Source: Plumapathes pennacea (Eukaryota; Cnidaria; Anthozoa; Antipatharia; Myriopathidae). From it: 64,000 nucleotides of DNA. Each line of letters opens with the position of its first letter. Position 1 is the first letter of the stretch. This document shows, piece by piece, positions 46,601-58,200 of the stretch. The stretch lies in NCBI GenBank assembly GCA_964036295.1, contig OZ038466.1, positions 9,326,001 through 9,390,000 on the forward strand, given 5' to 3'. The notes below the pieces were generated by a model. The model did no database searches and was not told the origin of the DNA. It saw only the letters and a list, made by a program, of their open reading frames with translations. A program made the translations under genes and the position numbers.

Positions 46601-49600
46601 TTGTTTGAGTGACAAGGTGATAAATAACAGCTGAAGAAACTTTTGTCTGAGCAAGGAATCTAAGGCCAAGTTCCTCTCATTGTTCTGCATATCTGTGGGA
46701 AAAACTCTACTTTGATTCACCCATGAAGTACTGTAGATTCAAAACTAATTCATCTAGTCTACTGTATGTGACATACGTTTTGTTTTGAACCATTTCTCGA
46801 ATTGTCAATAGTTTGTGGGGTTGGTTATGAAAATTATTTATTTCATTATCTGTCAGGATCTACCCCTTGGTCTAATGGATGACATCTATGAGTTCATTGA
46901 GAAGTTCTCACAAAGGCTGGATGAAATGGAGGAGGTACAAAGTTGTACATTGTCAAAGGATTTCAGTATATTATTTTAGTGTAATTCGTGTACATTGTAT
47001 CAATGTACAGTGTGTGTTGGTACGTGCATGTTTCAAACATCAGCCAATACAAATTCTTATAGCGCTCAACATATCCACTTTAACCTTACATTTACAAACT
47101 AATACTGTGTCTACTTTTTTGTCTTCCCAAATTACTCAGTTTTGTGTAAAATATTGGCACTATTGTAGTCAGGTGCTGTTGGTAAATTAAAAAAAAAAAA
47201 CATAAAGTAACAGTCAAATCCTTCCCTGGTCTTGCCTCCCAAAAATGCAAGATTACTTCAAGAAGTGCACATTCTGAGAAGGTTTTGGTTTCCCAAGTGC
47301 CATTTTGTTGTGAATCAATGCTTTTTCTTTCTCGCAGATGCTCACAAACAACAGAATCTGGAAACAAAGGACAGTTGATGTTGGAGTAATCAGTGCTGAG
47401 GATGCACTGAATTTTGGTTTCAGGTTTGTTTTGTTTATTATAATTATTGCCTGTAGTGCTTATTAGGTGTAGCTTTCAGACCTGCATTTAATAAGGTTGA
47501 CATGTCTGACCCCACATAGCACACTGTTTATCATAAACATTAATTTCTGAACAAGAATGAATAAAAACGTCAGTATGAGGAAGTATGTTTTGAGTTAGAG
47601 TTGATCATGTCTGTACTTTGGTTGTTATTTTGTTTACAGTGGGGTAATGTTACGAGGATCTGGTATCAAGTGGGATTTGCGTAGGGCCCAACCATATGAT
47701 GTGTATGATAAAGTGGAGTTTGATATTCCTATTGGCAAGAATGGAGACTGTTATGACAGGTTTGGACTTTTTTTCTGTGTTATATTTAACAGACCAGCTC
47801 CACTTGTTTTTCTTTAGTCATGCAGTCTCTCCACACCTCTGCACTGGCATTCTATCATCCATTCAGTAGGATTAACTCCTCTAGATTGTCTTTACTATTA
47901 GGATACCCTGTATTCATTGTTCATTATTGTCATTTAAGAAACATATAACATGATCCTGTGTAATATAGCCTCATAGCATTTTTATAAATTTCTTTAATTG
48001 TATTTATATCTTAGTGTGCTAAGTCTCATATATATATATATTTTTTCCTGTGTTTTATTCTTAGCCTAACTGTAGATGATTATAAATAAAATAAAACTTC
48101 AAACTCTGCAACATGGATAAAATAATGATTGAAGCTGAGTGATGCATAGCCTTTCATATAAATCTTTACAGATACTTAATCAGGATGGAAGAAATGCGGC
48201 AGAGTCTGCACATTATTCATCAGGTAACTGTCATCCTCAAATGAAACCTAGTGAGCCCCATGTACCACACGTTTCATATTAGTTCAAAAATATTATATTG
48301 TCTGACTTATCAGTCAATAATTTGATTACAAAAGAGACCGATTTACACACATCTTGCAATCCAGTATGACTTCTTGTTGTGATTTTAATAATACAGTCAG
48401 CTCTCCCTAAGATGGACACCCTCTGGACCAGCTCCAACTGTCCATTATACTGTATTATTATATAGACACGAGTGTTTTACTGGAAAATATACCATGCGTA
48501 AAATCCATACGAAACTACATCCAGGACCCGAGTGGCATATTTTCCATATCCTCACTAGTGAGGATATCGTTGGCATCATTTCCTGCTTTTGCATGGTTGT
48601 TTGTGCAATTTCTCGTAAAACACTCGTGTCTAATACAATAAAAAGAAAATTACACGGCGGCTTGAAGATATGGATTTTATTTTCTCATGGTAAAAACAAT
48701 ATTTTACTCAGTCGTGAAGCGCTCGTTCGTAAAATATTGTTTTTACCACTCGAAAATAAAATTCATATCTTCGCGCCACCGTGTAATATCCTCTATCTGT
48801 CTTAATTAAAGAGAGTTTAGTTAGAGTAAAATAATGACTGAAGAAATGACATGGACTGCTCCTACCAGGTGTCCATCTTAGAGGGATGTTTGTTAACCCC
48901 TTCACTCCCAAGAGTGATCAACTTAAATTCTCTCTTTTCAGTCTCCCACCAAAGATACATCATACAGTATGGAGAATTTGGCATTTGATACCTTGCACAA
49001 ATGACAGCTGATTAAAACATGAATTCTCATCTTATCACTCATACATTTTCTTATTTTATGGTTGGGAGAATTTGTATTTTGAGCTTGGGAGTGAAAGGGT
49101 TAAGAAGGAGTTAGAGAAAACAATCCCCAAATTCACTCCTAGGGTTGATTAACATCATTTTTCTCTTTTTGTGCTATACCATACATATTATGCATATATC
49201 GTACAGTTTGGAGAACTTGGCATGTGGTAGCTGGTTCTCACTACAGTACCCAACATGTTTCCGGATCATCCAGGAAGAATTTGTATCAGTGCTCTGGGGG
49301 TAAAAATATCGAAACATCAATTTTTCACAACTTACATGACCATAAGTTCTGTGAACCTGTTTCTCTCCTTCTGAAGTGTTTGAACAAGATGCCAGAGGGA
49401 GAAATCAAAGTGGACGATGCTAAGATTGCTCCACCAAAGAGAAGTGAAATGAAGGTAAGTTCCTTTGCACACAGTAGCACAGTGTGTGCTGTAGTCAGTA
49501 CTCGGCATTAATGTTTTAGGTTGGTTTCCCTTTGGACTGCAGAATGACTTCAAGCAATGTGATGTTTCATCAGTTTTGGTTGCCTGGCTCTGAATTTACC

Positions 49601-50886
49601 TGCCTGGCCAATATTTTTGGTTGTCCTGAATGTAGTGGGCAGCCATTAATTTCAAGCCCTGGTAGTGTAGTGGTTTAGCTCTCATTTTTTTCTTTCTATA
49701 TTCAGGAATCCATGGAGGCACTGATCCATCACTTCAAGTTGTACACAGAGGGCTACCAAGTTCCTCCTGGCTCAACCTACACAGCAATTGAAGCTCCCAA
49801 GGTATTGAACATGTAGCATTAAAAGAACCATCTGAACAACTCAGGTTATCAAACATCACATGTACAAACATACTTTACAGAGTTATATGACTTATATGAC
49901 TCTTTTGAACTTGGTTATTTTCAACTTTGCTTCATGTAAACCTACAGTACGCAAATGCATATCAAGCAGTGCGGTGTCTGCACACAGTCAGTAAAGCTTC
50001 AGAGAGTAAAGTTTTATTGATTTTGATGGAACCCTACTGTAACTCAATGCTGGTTGCTTTCTAGGGGGAGTTTGGTGTATATATTGTTTCTGATGGTTCC
50101 AGCAGACCCTACCGCTGCAAGATAAAGGCACCAGGATTTGCGCACTTGGTAATGACTGCTCATTGTGTGCTAGATCTTTCTTGTGTATGTGGGATGTGGT
50201 AATATAAACCAATAGAACATACGTCAGTCAAGAGTCATAACTTCATGGATTGTGTTGACCCACAGGCTGGTCTGGACTTGATTTCTAAAGGACACATGTT
50301 GGCTGATGTGGTTGCTATAATTGGTGAGTTCACATTCTCACTCTCCACTCTCTGATTATGTGTAGCATCATTACACTGGTGCATGACAATCTACTTTCAT
50401 TCTCATCTTATCTTTCATTTTCATCTTATCTTTCATTCTCATTTTATCTTCCATTCTCATCTTATTTTCATTCTCATCTTATCTTTCATTCTCATTTTAT
50501 CTTCCATTCTCATCTTATCTTTCATTCTTATCTTATCTTTCATTCTCTTATGAGATGTGCAGTACTTGGCATTAACTTTTAATTTTGGTACTGTTAGTGT
50601 AGCCTGCGAATACAGCCCCCTTCACGCTGGGTGCTCACTGAATCACTCGGGTGATTCAATAAGTGCCTGGCGTGAAGAGGCTGTATTTGCAGGCTACTGT
50701 TCAAGGTAGCCATCGATTCTCCTTACATCGCTCACATGCTTCTTATCTTGAGTAGCTGGGAGAATTTGTTTTCTGATCTTGGGAGTGAAAGGATTCAAAT
50801 TTATTTTTACATCTTCATTGTTGTAACACATTCTTGATCTCTCTACAGGCACTCTTGATGTTGTGTTTGGAGAGGTTGATCGGTGA
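43685..50886 (+). CDS. NDUFS2: NADH dehydrogenase (ubiquinone) iron-sulfur protein 2, mitochondrial (complex I 49 kDa subunit)
   Basis: Sixteen exons: 43685-43770, 44478-44608, 44790-44893, 45206-45286, 45405-45525, 45897-46009, 46117-46191, 46857-46934, 47338-47423, 47640-47759, 48172-48223, 49377-49454, 49706-49801, 50065-50148, 50266-50323 and 50849-50886. They sum to 466 residues; human is 463. The product is a core subunit of respiratory complex I in the inner mitochondrial membrane and helps form the ubiquinone pocket. The N terminus is arginine-rich without acidic residues ([18 protein letters not shown]), fitting a mitochondrial presequence. Family motifs in order: [101 protein letters not shown], and a C-terminal VVFGEVDR. 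All junctions are GT-AG and in phase. Introns hold many MITEs. AATAAA at 51226 is a likely polyadenylation signal. Confidence 0.97.
44945..45096. repeat. TAGCCTGCGAA-family hairpin in NDUFS2 intron 3
   Basis: TAGCCTGCGAAACAGG at the left faces an eroded TACAGGCTA at the right. The inner arms GTGTTCATCCCTGT and GGGGATGAACACGC, and GTTGGCTGCACTCAG with CTGAGTGCAGCC, pair strongly. Confidence 0.7.
45585..45653. repeat. 69 bp hairpin, TAGCCTG family end
   Basis: TAGCCTGAAATGTCAGTC and GACTGACATTTCAGGCTA are exact inverted copies around a loop of about 30 bases. It lies in NDUFS2 intron 5. Confidence 0.8.
45753..45795. repeat. CAGT/CAAT tetranucleotide microsatellite
   Basis: About eight CAGT units are followed by three CAAT units in NDUFS2 intron 5. 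Confidence 0.85.
46550..46730. repeat. TTAA-family MITE, decayed, inverted orientation
   Basis: CAAATTCTCCCAACCATTTA and the complement-strand form of the TTGGCTTTTGATACC block identify it. Both terminal TTAA sites are eroded. It is in NDUFS2 intron 7. Confidence 0.6.
48393..48895. repeat. ACAGTCAGCTCTC-type repeat split by two hairpin MITEs
   Basis: The outer element matches copies at 24650-24790, 40151-40310 and 56131-56305 (begins ACAGTCAGCTCTCCCTAAGA, contains AACTGTCCATTATA, resumes GAGAGTTTAGTTAGAGTAAA). It is interrupted by 48465-48630 (exact 16 bp terminal repeats GACACGAGTGTTTTAC) and 48650-48786 (near-perfect 58 bp arms starting TTACACGGCGG). It lies in NDUFS2 intron 11. Confidence 0.7.
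48893..49103. repeat. TTAA-family MITE, near-intact
   Basis: It begins TTAACCCCTTCACTCCCAAG and ends CTTGGGAGTGAAAGGGTTAA. TTAA at both ends, with CCC inside, is the target and end pattern of piggyBac-type elements. It directly follows the split repeat at 48393-48895. Confidence 0.82.
49496..49661. repeat. hAT-like MITE in NDUFS2 intron 12
   Basis: The left end CAGTACTCGGCATTAA and the right end ATTAATTTCAAGCCCTG are inverted relatives. The interior TTTTGGTTGCCTGGC block is shared, reversed, with 41143-41307. Confidence 0.65.
50393..50552. repeat. TTCATTCTCATCTTATCTT minisatellite
   Basis: About nine imperfect units of 17-19 bases lie in NDUFS2 intron 15. The open frame through it ([10 protein letters not shown]-like) is a by-product of the repeat. 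Confidence 0.85.
50599..50697. repeat. GTAGCCTGCGAA-family MITE, 99 bp
   Basis: GTAGCCTGCGAATACAGCC and GGCTGTATTTGCAGGCTAC are inverted copies with one mismatch; the inner CTTCACGC and GCGTGAAG also pair. It is in the last NDUFS2 intron. Confidence 0.8.
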
Positions 50887-53800
50887 TCAGAAGATGGAAA
50901 TTTGCCCTGCAGTTCACAATTTAAATCCGTGTTGAGCATGTGGTACATGTTATTCTTTTCTAATTGAAAAGTCATTAACAAATTACACAAGAGATTCTTA
51001 AACCATCTTTATAAACAAAGAATATTTGGAAGAACTGCTTGAATTACTGATTCTAGATTGCATACCATCAATTTCACAGTATTGCTCAAAAACAGTCTCC
51101 ACACTTGTAAGAAGTCATTTTCGTTTTTGACGCAAGAGAGATTGTTGTGGGTAAAAGGGTTTTACACTGTGAACTCTGTTCTGGGTCATAGTTTTCAGAC
51201 ATGTTTTGTATAATATAAAAGAGGAAATAAAAGATCCAAGGCTAACTGCGATATCGATGGGATGTTCACCAATAGCATCTTCCTGAACTTTTATCAAGTT
51301 ATCCAATATACCAGTAATCATGTATGGAACTATTTATAGTATATATGAACCACTGTATGTTCGATGAAAAATTCCTTAGTAATCTTAGGCTGCATCCGCA
51401 CTTATGCTTTTTTTTAGAAATATTCGTTTTCAAAAACCTCCGGTTTCGCCCGTCGCGGTAATCCTCCGTTACCGAGTCGCCCGTCCACACTACTTCGTTT
51501 TCATTTGAAACCGCATCCGTTTTGGAAAGTCTCCACTTTGAGAACCGTTTTTGAAAGCCTTCGTTTTCATAAACTTCCGTTCCGTGTCGACGGAAACAAC
51601 GCATAAAAAAGTACGCGTTTTCAAACGACGTTTTGTTTATTACTCCTAGTTTAATATTTTTTCTAATTCACATACAAAAATAGTCTCAATGTGACACCAC
51701 GTTTAAGGCCGGGACACACGGTGCAACATTGCTTGAAGTAAGATTTTTGTTCGATTTCGCGCAACATTACATGCAACTGGATAGCAGCCATTCTGATCCC
51801 GGACATTGGCGAAATTTTCCCCGAGCTCTGCGAGGGCAATAATCACGACGCTAATGTTGTAGGAGACTCCAAGCGGGTCGCCATCTCGAAATCTAATGTT
51901 CGTATGTCAGTCAGTCTGGCGTACGACCTCCAGGCGAGGTTGCTAAGCAGTTCATTGAAATGAGAAACCATATTAAAAAGCACCGAGGGAAGTGATTAAC
52001 AAGAAGTTGATACAAGGCCAAGCAATTTGAAGGACGGCTATAAACGTCCCGGATATTTTGCCATGACTGACACAGCATTAGATTTCGAGATAGCGACCCG
52101 CCTGGAGCTAAACTTAAAAGATCATGCCGGCTTCATCTAAAGGGAAACACTTCGTTACACTTGATTTGGTCACAGAGAATAAGACGTTTATTCAATGAAA
52201 TTGATACCTCAAATTGATATACTGTATATCTATAAAGGGGTCGGGCAACCTACAAACACCGTGCACAGCAGCAAAAAGAACACACAGATACAAGGTCTGG
52301 AAGTTCAAGATTTTATTGTTCATTAATTATCATGTTAATTTTAACGTGACAAGTACCAATATCATGTCAACTTCCGGTACGACTATACGTAACTGCTTTG
52401 TAACACTCTAACCCTAACCCCTTCTCCTCCTCCACTTAATCTTTATTTAAGACTCAGGACAAAGTCATCCTATAGGACCTTTGTGAAAAACCGTAATTGC
52501 TCTAATAAGCCCGCTGCACCATTGGTCAACAAAACAAGAGGGGCAGTGAACGCAATCATCGCCCCATTCAAGTCTCATATAGGGGCATACTGTGGTTGAT
52601 AAGGAAACGGGACATCTCAAATGACCCTTAACGTAAGTCTCATGTAGGGACTATCCAAGTCGGCTCTTCTTGTAAAACTCACACAAGGACGTCTCACTGT
52701 ACCTATTATGTATGTTTCATACAGAGGAACCCCTTTCACCTTTCACGTATCGTGAAATCTAAGTTTCATATAGGGAAATATGCGAACCAGCCGTCTGTTC
52801 TTGTAAGACTCATATACGGACGCTTCACTGCACCATCATGTATGTCTCACACAGAGAAAACCCTTGCACCCTTCAAGTAAAACAAAAACTCTTTCGACCC
52901 TTCATGAAAGACTTGACGTAAGGTAAGCTTCATTGGGATTCATTATGGTGAGTTTTGATTTTTATGTTTATGGAAATGAAGACAACGCGCGCTCTTCTTT
53001 TATTACGCCATCCGGCAGCTTCACTCACGCGCGCACCAACACACTTTATTTTTACCTTTTCTGCAGTCAAACTATAAATAAAACTAACAACTGTACATAA
53101 TCCATCTTAATAGAACCTTGTCCTGGCAAAGTATTAACCTTCAAACGTCAACCCACGTGTCCTACTGTATCGAGTACATCATACCGACTTAAAACTCGCT
53201 CTCATCAGTATAGAATAGCAACCATTTACACAATATAACACAAGGTACTTTTTACGGATACAAATCAGTGTTCTGTATCAAAAATAGCGTCGACACCATT
53301 TCATGTCAAATTCTTCACCGATAAACAGCGCATGAAGTAACTGACTATAAAACTATAAACGAGTCTTCATATGTTTATTGGTTTGTTATCTGTCTTTTGC
53401 TGTTCGAAGTTTGACTAAAAATCAAGAACCTAGCTACTGAATGCTATAACAAACGCATGTCATAAAGACTGATTTACCTTAAACTGATTTTAGAAGTAGA
53501 ACATAACATCTTCAGTACACGTGGAAGCTACAGTTTTGCCGTTTTGATGCTAGGTTTTGATGCTAGGTTTCATGGTCTTCAGTTCCTGTCGCTTGAGTAC
53601 TTTTACTGCCTCATGTCATGAAGAAGTGCACCGAGGATATAACAACCAACAAGTACCAAGTCGCCGCCAAACTTTGAAGTGTCCCGGAGAAAGAAAGACG
53701 AGAAGTACATCATGGTATTCAGTGAAGTCGACGCGTACCATATCTAAACCGCGAAGTACAACTCACAAGGACAAACTTTGAAGTCCCTCGAAGAACGACA

Positions 53801-55268
53801 AGGAATACGCCGTGTTATTCAATGAAGCAGCGCACCAGAATATCAAAACCGCCAAGTACAGCTACCAAGTGTCTCGGCCGAAGACAAGGAGCAAATGGAC
53901 ACGTCTTCCACCTCGTGCATTACAAATGCCGCAAACTTGTGAAAACTATCGTGACGTCAGCTCCCTGGGGGCTTACAGAACCAATCAACTGTCCGAAAAA
54001 AACCAACCGGAATCCTGTGAAATGCAGGCGTTCCGTGACAAAACGGGTTTGGGAGAATGGACGGCATGCCACACCACCAAAACATACCAGAAGTCCCACT
54101 GGCATGAAAATATGTTGCTTTTGTGAAATTCACAGGGTACGCATCTTCGTTGAGTTGAGTTTTTCTGGATCAGGGCAAGGGAATATCTGCGAATACCGTA
54201 TTTCTAGTAGTTTGTTACATCACGCAATTGCACGCAATGTTGCAGGAGGTGGACACGCGGTGCATTTGTTGCGCGAAATGTTGCTGAAGTAGAACTCACT
54301 CTCCTTCTGCAACATTGCACGCAACAATTTTGCAATTTGATTGTTGCGTGCAATGCAGTGTTGCACCGTGTGTCCGCACCTTTTGCGCAACTGATTTTTC
54401 GTTTTATCACAAACATTACCAAAGTTGCAATATTGCACGCAACAACCAAATTGTACCGTGTGTCTACCTTCAAAATTGTTGCGTGCAGTGTTGTAAAAGT
54501 AGAGGCGGGTTCTACTTCGGTAACAATTAACCGTGTGTCCACCTTCTGCAACATTGCGTGCAATTGCGCGACGTGACAAATTCCTTAGTATTCCATTTCC
54601 TGTCTTTTGGTGATCCAATCTCGGACCCATTTCTCTCGATTTACCTTTCGGCGCTTCTCTTGCTCTTTCATGAGCAAAAGAACAGCTACAGCTGCGTCGC
54701 GTTCAGTAAGAATTGGACTTTAGCTTGGTTCTATTTTTACCGCGTCGCTCTCAGTTATTGCGCTGTTCGCGCTTTGAGGCGTCGCGTCCTCTATGAATTG
54801 GCCCGTTTTGCCCAACTGCAGTACTACTTACTTACATATAGAGGAGAGAAGAGAGGCTGGGAACGACAATGAACGCCCACGGTTACTTTCAGCGGTATTT
54901 ACCCTGAATTAGAATCGAGGCTGGAGACCGGTGTTTGTTTCTTTCCCGAGTGGGCGACGACTATCATATCAATACACTTTTATTCGATTATCCAGGTTCA
55001 CTCTTTGAAACTATTCTCAGTTTCGTACTGATACCAGAAATGGGTTTCACGCAATACTTGGGGTTATAGGTTCGAGTCCTCCATGAAACGCCACCGACGT
55101 CTTCAACAACTCTGCAAAAATTCATCAAGAAATAACCTGGGAAGAATATAAAACCTCAAGCTTCGGCTCCTCCTCGACACCAGAGCAAATCAAAAGAATG
55201 AAGAGGAACGGTGCATATCGATAAAGAAAAGGAGGCTTAGTAGCTTTGTGTTCGCGATCCACTTGAAC
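50887..55268. other. NDUFS2 3' UTR and nested-repeat spacer before LIPE
   Basis: AATAAA at 51226-51231 probably ends NDUFS2. At 51704-51800 and 54206-54560 lie the two halves of an ACACACGGTGCAACATTGC-type repeat, separated by the inverted 2.4 kb element. About 54560-55268 shows no gene and should contain the LIPE promoter and 5' UTR. GGTTCGAGTCC near 55068 resembles a tRNA B box but has no matching A box. Confidence 0.55.
51822..54215. mobile_element. 2.4 kb transposon-like element, copy 2 (inverted relative to copy 1)
   Basis: The complement of this stretch follows copy 1 (21053-23420) block by block: GCGAGGGCAATAATCACGAC at its left equals the right end of copy 1, and CGATAGTTTTCAC-type sequence and the GGGCAAGGGAATATCTGCGA end lie at its right. 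Indels separate the copies. A plus-strand open frame at about 53822-54126 parallels the minus-strand frame of copy 1 and ends in the same CCFCE. Confidence 0.7.
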
Positions 55269-58200
55269 ATGGAAGACCACAAGTGGTGTGACCAAAAATC
55301 GGGCGATTGTGACGCAATTATCAAACAGCCGTTCGAACGTCTCAAGGAGCTTCTCGCGGAAAATTCAACCTACTATAAGCAGTATGAAGCCAAAGAAGTG
55401 TACAGACGATTCTATAAAGGCTTCAAATCGATGTTGGAAATTATCGACAGGCTGGAAGAACTGGCAGTGAAATTTGCCAAGGCAGCCCCCAGATATGATT
55501 ACAGCAAGGATATCAAAGGAAATGGATTCCGAAGTCTTCTGAGCATATTACAGCACTGCATTCACGCAGTTACTGAGTTGGTTCACTACTGCCAGTGTAA
55601 TCGGGACAGGTTCTATTTTCGGACACATCATTACTGTCTAGAGGTGGAGGCGTATGATAGCTTGCTTCAGCACACGCTTCAGATGCTCGAATACGCTAAC
55701 AGAATGATCCCTGATGATGACTGTGGGGGAAATCTATTTATAGAAACCTTTCCCCCTGATTTAATGATGGAAGTCGAACGAGTGGACAGAACTTGCTTTT
55801 ATGGCCGCACCCTTGGTTTTCAGGTGAGCTTCCCACTTTTCTGTACCACCCCCCCCCCCCCCCCCCCCCCCCCCCACTGCCCCTCCATCTCACAAAAACC
55901 CTAGATATTGTTTTTACAAGAGAGAGGGTCAATAAAAATAAGGCACTTTAATTAATATGGATAGTGCAGTATACAGATCTGATTGATCAATACTGGTCCA
56001 TTTGTGCTTGGGCCATAAAGCGAGGGAAAAAACTTGATTCATAACTGGTATGGACAAAGCAAAAAAGTACAAAAACAGTGTACTAGTGTATCGGTCAATT
56101 GCAGCTGTTACTGTGTCACAGTCATGTATACAGTGAACTCTCTCTAAGGCGGACACCCTCGGGTAGAGAGGTATCCGCCTTAGAGAGAGTTTATTTACAG
56201 AGAAACAAGTAAAAATCGGCAAGGACCAAATTAGATCTGCATGCTGTTGCCTTAGAGAGGTGTCTGCTTTAGAGAGGTGTTTGCTTAGAGAGAGTTGGCT
56301 GTACATTGGTTGGACATTTTTAAAATAAGGTTTCTTTTTCTGTAGTTTTCTTCTCCAGGTTTACGCCATTTCCTTCATGTAGTCTGTGTTACAATGGCAT
56401 CGTTTGCTGATGGCTATAGTAATCACAAAACCAACCAACCAGCATTGGCCGCTACGTCTTTCCTGAACAGCGGCAAGTATACAGTAAACCCTGAAAGGAG
56501 AGCAAAGATGATAGTCGATGTCACCCAGAAGACCAGCATGGAATTTTGTAAAGCCTTTTGGAATCTGACAGAGCATTTTGGCTTTCAGGTATCTAATCCA
56601 CCTGTTAGCTTTAATATATTATTATATATATATTATTATTATTATATTATTCTTTACTTTTTCTTTTGGAAAATGCTGCAACAGTTACAGTACCTAGTGA
56701 GTGCAGATCTAATGCTAAAAATAGAGAAAGCCTATACTGTAGATCATAAATGTACAGTATAAAAGAGAAAAATGGACTGTTCATCACAAAAAAAAGTCAG
56801 TTACAGAATCCTATATATTCTGCATGTGAAATTTGACACTACATATTTTTCATTTTTTTACACATTTTGGGGGATGCTCTGTACATGTCTATGCAAATCA
56901 AGCTGTGGAATGTCTGATATTAGGTAATCAAACTACATACAGTGGACTTTGACCCTTGTAATGACTAAGGGTCAGTGTAAATTGTTTTACATTAAGTACA
57001 GCTGTATATAAAGGGCAGACTGTTTGAACTCTGGTGAAAATACTTTATGCCTTCTTGTGAGAAAATATCATGGTAACTGACATTTTCATAAAGAAAATTT
57101 TATATGCCCTGAATGTAGTCATCCAGCCCCCAAGAAGAGTAGCTGTATACAAACCTAGTGGCAGGGATGATTTTTGAAAGGAGCACATCTTGACTGTCTA
57201 TTTTTATTCACACAGCACATTCCACTGTTGATGTGTCCAGGTCTGAAAGTGAATAGAGTGTTTCACATCCCTCCTGAGCCATTTGACTTGATTGCGGAGA
57301 ATGGGGAAGCAGTGTCTATTGCTCCACCCTGTTCCTGGTCAGGGCTGGCCCCTGTGCAAGTGCGACTTCTGTCATATGAGTGGAGGGAAGGACAGGTATG
57401 AAATGATGCATTGTTTTTGGATGACTTTTGTAAAACCAAAGCAGCGTTACACATAGTGAATCACGGTGACTGTGAGAAAACCAATCAGAAGCCAATCAAA
57501 GTAATATTCGCATTTGGTTTTACTTTGAAGAAGAAACCAATAATTAGCAGTGTGAGGAAATTCCAATCACCACATCTTTGCTTTTAAGATCACAATCAGG
57601 TTATTTATCCCTTATTGGCCAAGAATGCTGCCAGACTTGTTTGGACCTAACCAGAAACAATTACATGATTACTTTTGACAAACATCTGAAAACTGCTCTA
57701 TTGGCTGTACGGGTTTGGTTGAGACTGAATCAGCCATTACGAAATTTATTTGGAATAAAAAACTCACACTCCAGATATTTGAGATTGGTTGTGGTCTAAT
57801 TTGGTTTCTCTTCATCTGAACAATAGAGCAAAGATGGGAATGACAGCCACAAGAGTTATGGCAAACACCCTCAGCCAAAGTCCCCAGGATTCCTACTTCA
57901 TATGCACGGCGGAGGATTTGTGGCTCAGTCCTCCAAATCTCATGAGGTTAGTGAGGAAGCTTGTGCTGCTCTATACTGAGAGCTAGTCAATAATATACCA
58001 GCATCCATAGCATAATTTATTACTGAAGACGACATGGGTAGTCTGTGCACTGGGTGTTTTATATTGATTAGTGGTCTATTTTTTATTATGTATAATTTTA
58101 TAATCAGTATATATATTTTAGCTAAATGTAAAATAAGAATATTATTGTTGCAGTTAACCACTCATATATACTGCAACTGTTCTTTCTTATTATTAGATGT

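Noticed and set aside
50358-50582. Frame with repeated [11 protein letters not shown]
   Set aside because: Translation of a minisatellite in an NDUFS2 intron.
53920-54563. Several frames on both strands rich in CNIARNN-like repeats
   Set aside because: They are translations of the GTTGCGTGCAA repeat, not genes.
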